Assembly: GCF_900091585.1 (NCBI RefSeq)
Contig: NZ_FMHT01000001.1
Span: forward strand, 1-34,014
Source of the DNA: Micromonospora nigra
GTDB lineage: Bacteria > Actinomycetota > Actinomycetes > Mycobacteriales > Micromonosporaceae
Reading direction: 5' to 3'
DNA length: 34,014 nt
The position numbers and the translations under genes are program-made. The notes below the pieces were generated by a model. That model was given only the letters and a program-made list of their open reading frames with translations, was not told where the DNA came from and did not search any database. Below are positions 31,927-34,014 of the stretch, piece after piece. How positions within the stretch are numbered: position 1 is the first letter of the stretch; each line of letters opens with the position of its first letter.

Positions 31927-33002
31927 GTGGAGACCACCGACCGCGACCAGATCGCGCGACACCTGTACTGGGCGCACTACGTGACCGCGCCGGACATGGC
32001 CGCCAGCTGGACCGAGGCGTGCATGGCCGAGTGGGACCGGGGCGACGTGAGCGCCGACATTCGGGCGGAGGTGTACCGCCGGGCGGATGAGTCGATCGTG
32101 GCCGAGGCCCGCCGGCAGGCCCGGATCGAGCTGGGCGAGCAGATGACCGCACGAATGAACGCGCTCACCCCGATCAGGCGCTGCTCTACGACCGGGTGCT
32201 GGCCGAGGCTGGCGCCGACGGCCGCGACTGCCGGGACGTGCTCCGCGCCATCGACGCGCCGAACATCGACCGCGCCGTGGTCGCTGACCTGCTCGGCGGA
32301 GACGGACTTGGCGACGAGTTCCGGCAGCTGGACGACGACCAGGGCGACGACGCGACGACCGGCGGCACCGCTGACGACCTCCGCCGCCTGGCCGATGACT
32401 GCGAGCGCGCCGCCCGGGGGTTGCAGGTAGACGCCGACAACCCGGCCGAGGTGCTGCGGGAGCGCGGCTACGGCGGCGACGTGGACAGCGGGCAGCTCGA
32501 CCCGGCGACGTGGGGTGCTCGCAAGGCAGCATCCGCCGCGGCGGCCCGCGCATACGCCGAGCAGCTGCGGAAGGAGGCCGACAGCCACACCGACGGCCAG
32601 GTCGACCCGGCCCGGATCGCTGAGGCCAAGCGGGTCGCGCAGGCTGCGGCGCTCGGCGGCATCCTGACCGACTCCCGCGAGTTCGTCGGCCGCGACCCGT
32701 GGGCGAGCGAGGAGGTCCGCGCTGCGGAGCGCGCGGAGGCTGAGCGGGTCGCCGAGGAGATCGAGGCAACCGGCATGTTCGAGCACGTCGCCGAGGAGGG
32801 GCAGGTGCCGTTCTGGCAGCTGCGGAAGCCCGAGCCGGTCGCCGAGCAGGAGCCGGCCAGCACCGACCGGGCGTGGCCGAGGGTGACGGAGGTCGAGGCC
32901 GCGCACACCAACGCGATCCCGACGGCGCTGGAATGGCTGCGTGAGGAGCGCGCCGAGCGGAAGCGCGCGCGCCGCGAGGACGACATGGCGGACGGTCTGT
33001 GA
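31927..33002 (+). pseudogene. 358-aa acidic helical protein, copy B, frameshifted by one base
   Basis: Twin of 9987-11063. One C is missing in the C-run near 32170 (after codons for MNALT), so the frame shifts; the remainder continues correctly from about 32196 in another frame. Probably a read-end error, because copy A is open throughout. Confidence 0.85.
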
Positions 33003-33487
33003 TGGGGCAGCCGGAGACGCAGGCGCGGCAGGAAGGCTCGGTGAGCACCGCGCTCGCGCAGGAGGTCGCCGCCGTGGAGGCGCAGCTGGCCCGGGCGGAC
33101 GGCAAGGCCGCCCTACTGATCGGGTTGACGGGGGCCGCCGCCGTCGCGGCCCCGGGCGTCATCACCGGCGCCCACCTCTCCGCCGTCGCGGCGGTGCCCG
33201 GGTGGCTCGCCGCTGCGGCGATGGTCGGCGCGGCCGGTCTGCTGCTCGCTGGCGTCCGGCCGGCGCTCGGCGGTGGACACGGGTTCGTGCGGTACGCGCG
33301 GATGAGCCCGGCGCAGCTGCTCCAGGACGTCGACGCGTTGGCCGGCCCGGAGGAGTCGGCGCGGCGGCTGGCCGACCTATCGCGGATCGCCGTGGCGAAG
33401 TACGTGCGGATCCGGCTGGCCGTCGATCTGGCGCTGGTCGGGCTGGCGCTCGGCGTGGCCGCCACGATCGCGGGGTGGGCCGCCTGA
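32999..33487 (+). CDS. DUF5706 (Pycsar effector)-like membrane protein, copy B
   Basis: Intact; same 162-aa translation as 11060-11548, where it is described. Confidence 0.72.
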   Translation: MMGQPETQARQEGSVSTALAQEVAAVEAQLARADGKAALLIGLTGAAAVAAPGVITGAHLSAVAAVPGWLAAAAMVGAAGLLLAGVRPALGGGHGFVRYARMSPAQLLQDVDALAGPEESARRLADLSRIAVAKYVRIRLAVDLALVGLALGVAATIAGWAA

Positions 33488-33682
33488 TGGGCAAGCCCCG
33501 ATCCGATCGAGAGATCCTCGCCGCGTACGAGTGCCCGGCAGGCGGGCTCTGCGACTGCAAACACCCCGGCGGCCAGTACGCCTGCCCGAACTGCGGGTGC
33601 GACTGCCGCTGCCCGACCCGGATGCGCCGACGACTGGCGACCCGGACGCCTGCCCTGCTGCGGCAGCTCCAGCGCCGCGTAA
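33487..33682 (+). pseudogene. 65-aa cysteine-rich protein, copy B, frameshifted
   Basis: Twin of 11548-11745 with two single-C losses (near 33608 and 33654) that destroy the C-terminal cysteine pattern. Likely sequencing error. Confidence 0.75.
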
Positions 33683-33690
33683 TCGAGGAC

Positions 33691-33742
33691 GGACCGGCCA
33701 GGTCGTATCTGGCCGGTCCTCCACCAACCGTAGTGGAGGACC
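33691..33742 (+). promoter_or_regulatory. Mutually exclusive hairpins, copy B
   Basis: Same arms as 11754-11805; the sequence is unchanged between copies. Confidence 0.65.
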
Positions 33743-33744
33743 AG

Positions 33745-34014
33745 ATGAGGAATGCGATCACGGGTAGGCGGTGGCGCCGGCCAGGGAGGGTGTGCCCGCC
33801 GTGGTGCGCTGGAGACCACCAGTGCACCGCGCAGCACGGCTACGCGTCCGGTGAGCACCGGTCGGACCCGATGGCGTGGCGGTTGGCGTACGGCCGCCTG
33901 GTGGCGACCCGCGTCGAGACCATCGACGGCGGAGCCGGTTGGAGCTGACCGGTTCGATCCGCCTGCCGGTGGACGAGGTGGAGGCGCAGCGGTGGGCGTC
34001 GCAGCTTGCCGTAC
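33745..34014 (+). pseudogene. DUF6907-like protein, copy B, frameshifted and cut by the contig end
   Basis: Twin of 11808-12152. The CPPWC motif region is intact, but one G is lost near 33928 and the window ends before the stop. Confidence 0.8.

Larger units (their letters stand above)
21843..34014. repeat. Terminal direct duplication, copy B
   Basis: This is the same sequence as 1-12078. It is reliable from 21.8 to about 31.1 kb; beyond that, one-base deletions appear (near 31123, 31890, 32170, 33608, 33654 and 33928) relative to copy A. Confidence 0.93.

Overview
The window looks like one small circular actinobacterial plasmid that was assembled past its own start. Bases 1-12078 repeat, in the same order and orientation, as 21843-34014. 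The two copies differ almost only by single-base or short indels, which cluster at the outer ends of the contig (1 to about 3.9 kb, and about 31.1-34.0 kb). The true molecule is therefore about 21.94 kb. Broken genes at the ends are best read from their intact twins: copy B (21.8-27 kb) for the M48, ParA and coiled-coil genes, and copy A (9.9-12.2 kb) for the end of the plus-strand operon. Very high GC, many GTG starts, 4-base GTGA/ATGA gene overlaps and actinobacterial plasmid families (TraA-type relaxase, SpdB/DUF2637-like, DUF6907-like and DUF4913-like proteins) point to a GC-rich actinomycete. Micromonosporales is a guess.

Layout of one unit. (1) Minus-strand operon 23176-18585: membrane M48 zinc protease, TraG/VirD4-like ATPase without a membrane anchor, zinc-ribbon membrane protein and four-helix membrane protein, ending at a bidirectional terminator at 18531-18558. 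(2) About 1 kb of hairpin-rich non-coding DNA (23177-24223). (3) Partition cassette parA/parB-like (25251-24224, minus) with 24-bp-spaced centromere-like repeats inside and around it. (4) An AT-rich promoter island and a plus-strand coiled-coil zinc protein (25633-26736). (5) Minus genes: a 122-aa unknown, a DUF4913-like protein and a second TraG/VirD4-like ATPase with a membrane segment. (6) A 56-aa ribbon-helix-helix protein with its own promoter and palindrome. (7) A plus-strand run 8455-18513 of small cysteine-rich proteins, unknowns, a DUF5706 (Pycsar effector)-like membrane protein, a DUF6907-like protein, an SpdB/DUF2637-like membrane protein, a 73-aa helix-turn-helix protein and a 1479-aa MobF relaxase-helicase.

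How it may work together (inference). The relaxase nicks and unwinds plasmid DNA, probably at an oriT in the repeat-bearing gap just upstream of its gene (13699-14073), and one or both coupling ATPases pass it to a membrane apparatus. No VirB4-like or other recognisable mating-channel protein is present, so transfer is either mobilisation by a helper or uses the M48/ATPase/membrane-protein operon as an unusual minimal apparatus. ParA/ParB-like proteins and their repeats handle segregation. No recognisable Rep protein was found.

The regulatory layer is unusually rich: two matching operators (8356-8376, 9922-9938), a duplicated leader with the Shine-Dalgarno in a hairpin loop (8406-8452, 9245-9289), two mutually exclusive hairpins controlling a Shine-Dalgarno (11754-11805), and a very dense TCGGGCA motif confined to 12.17-15.69 kb.
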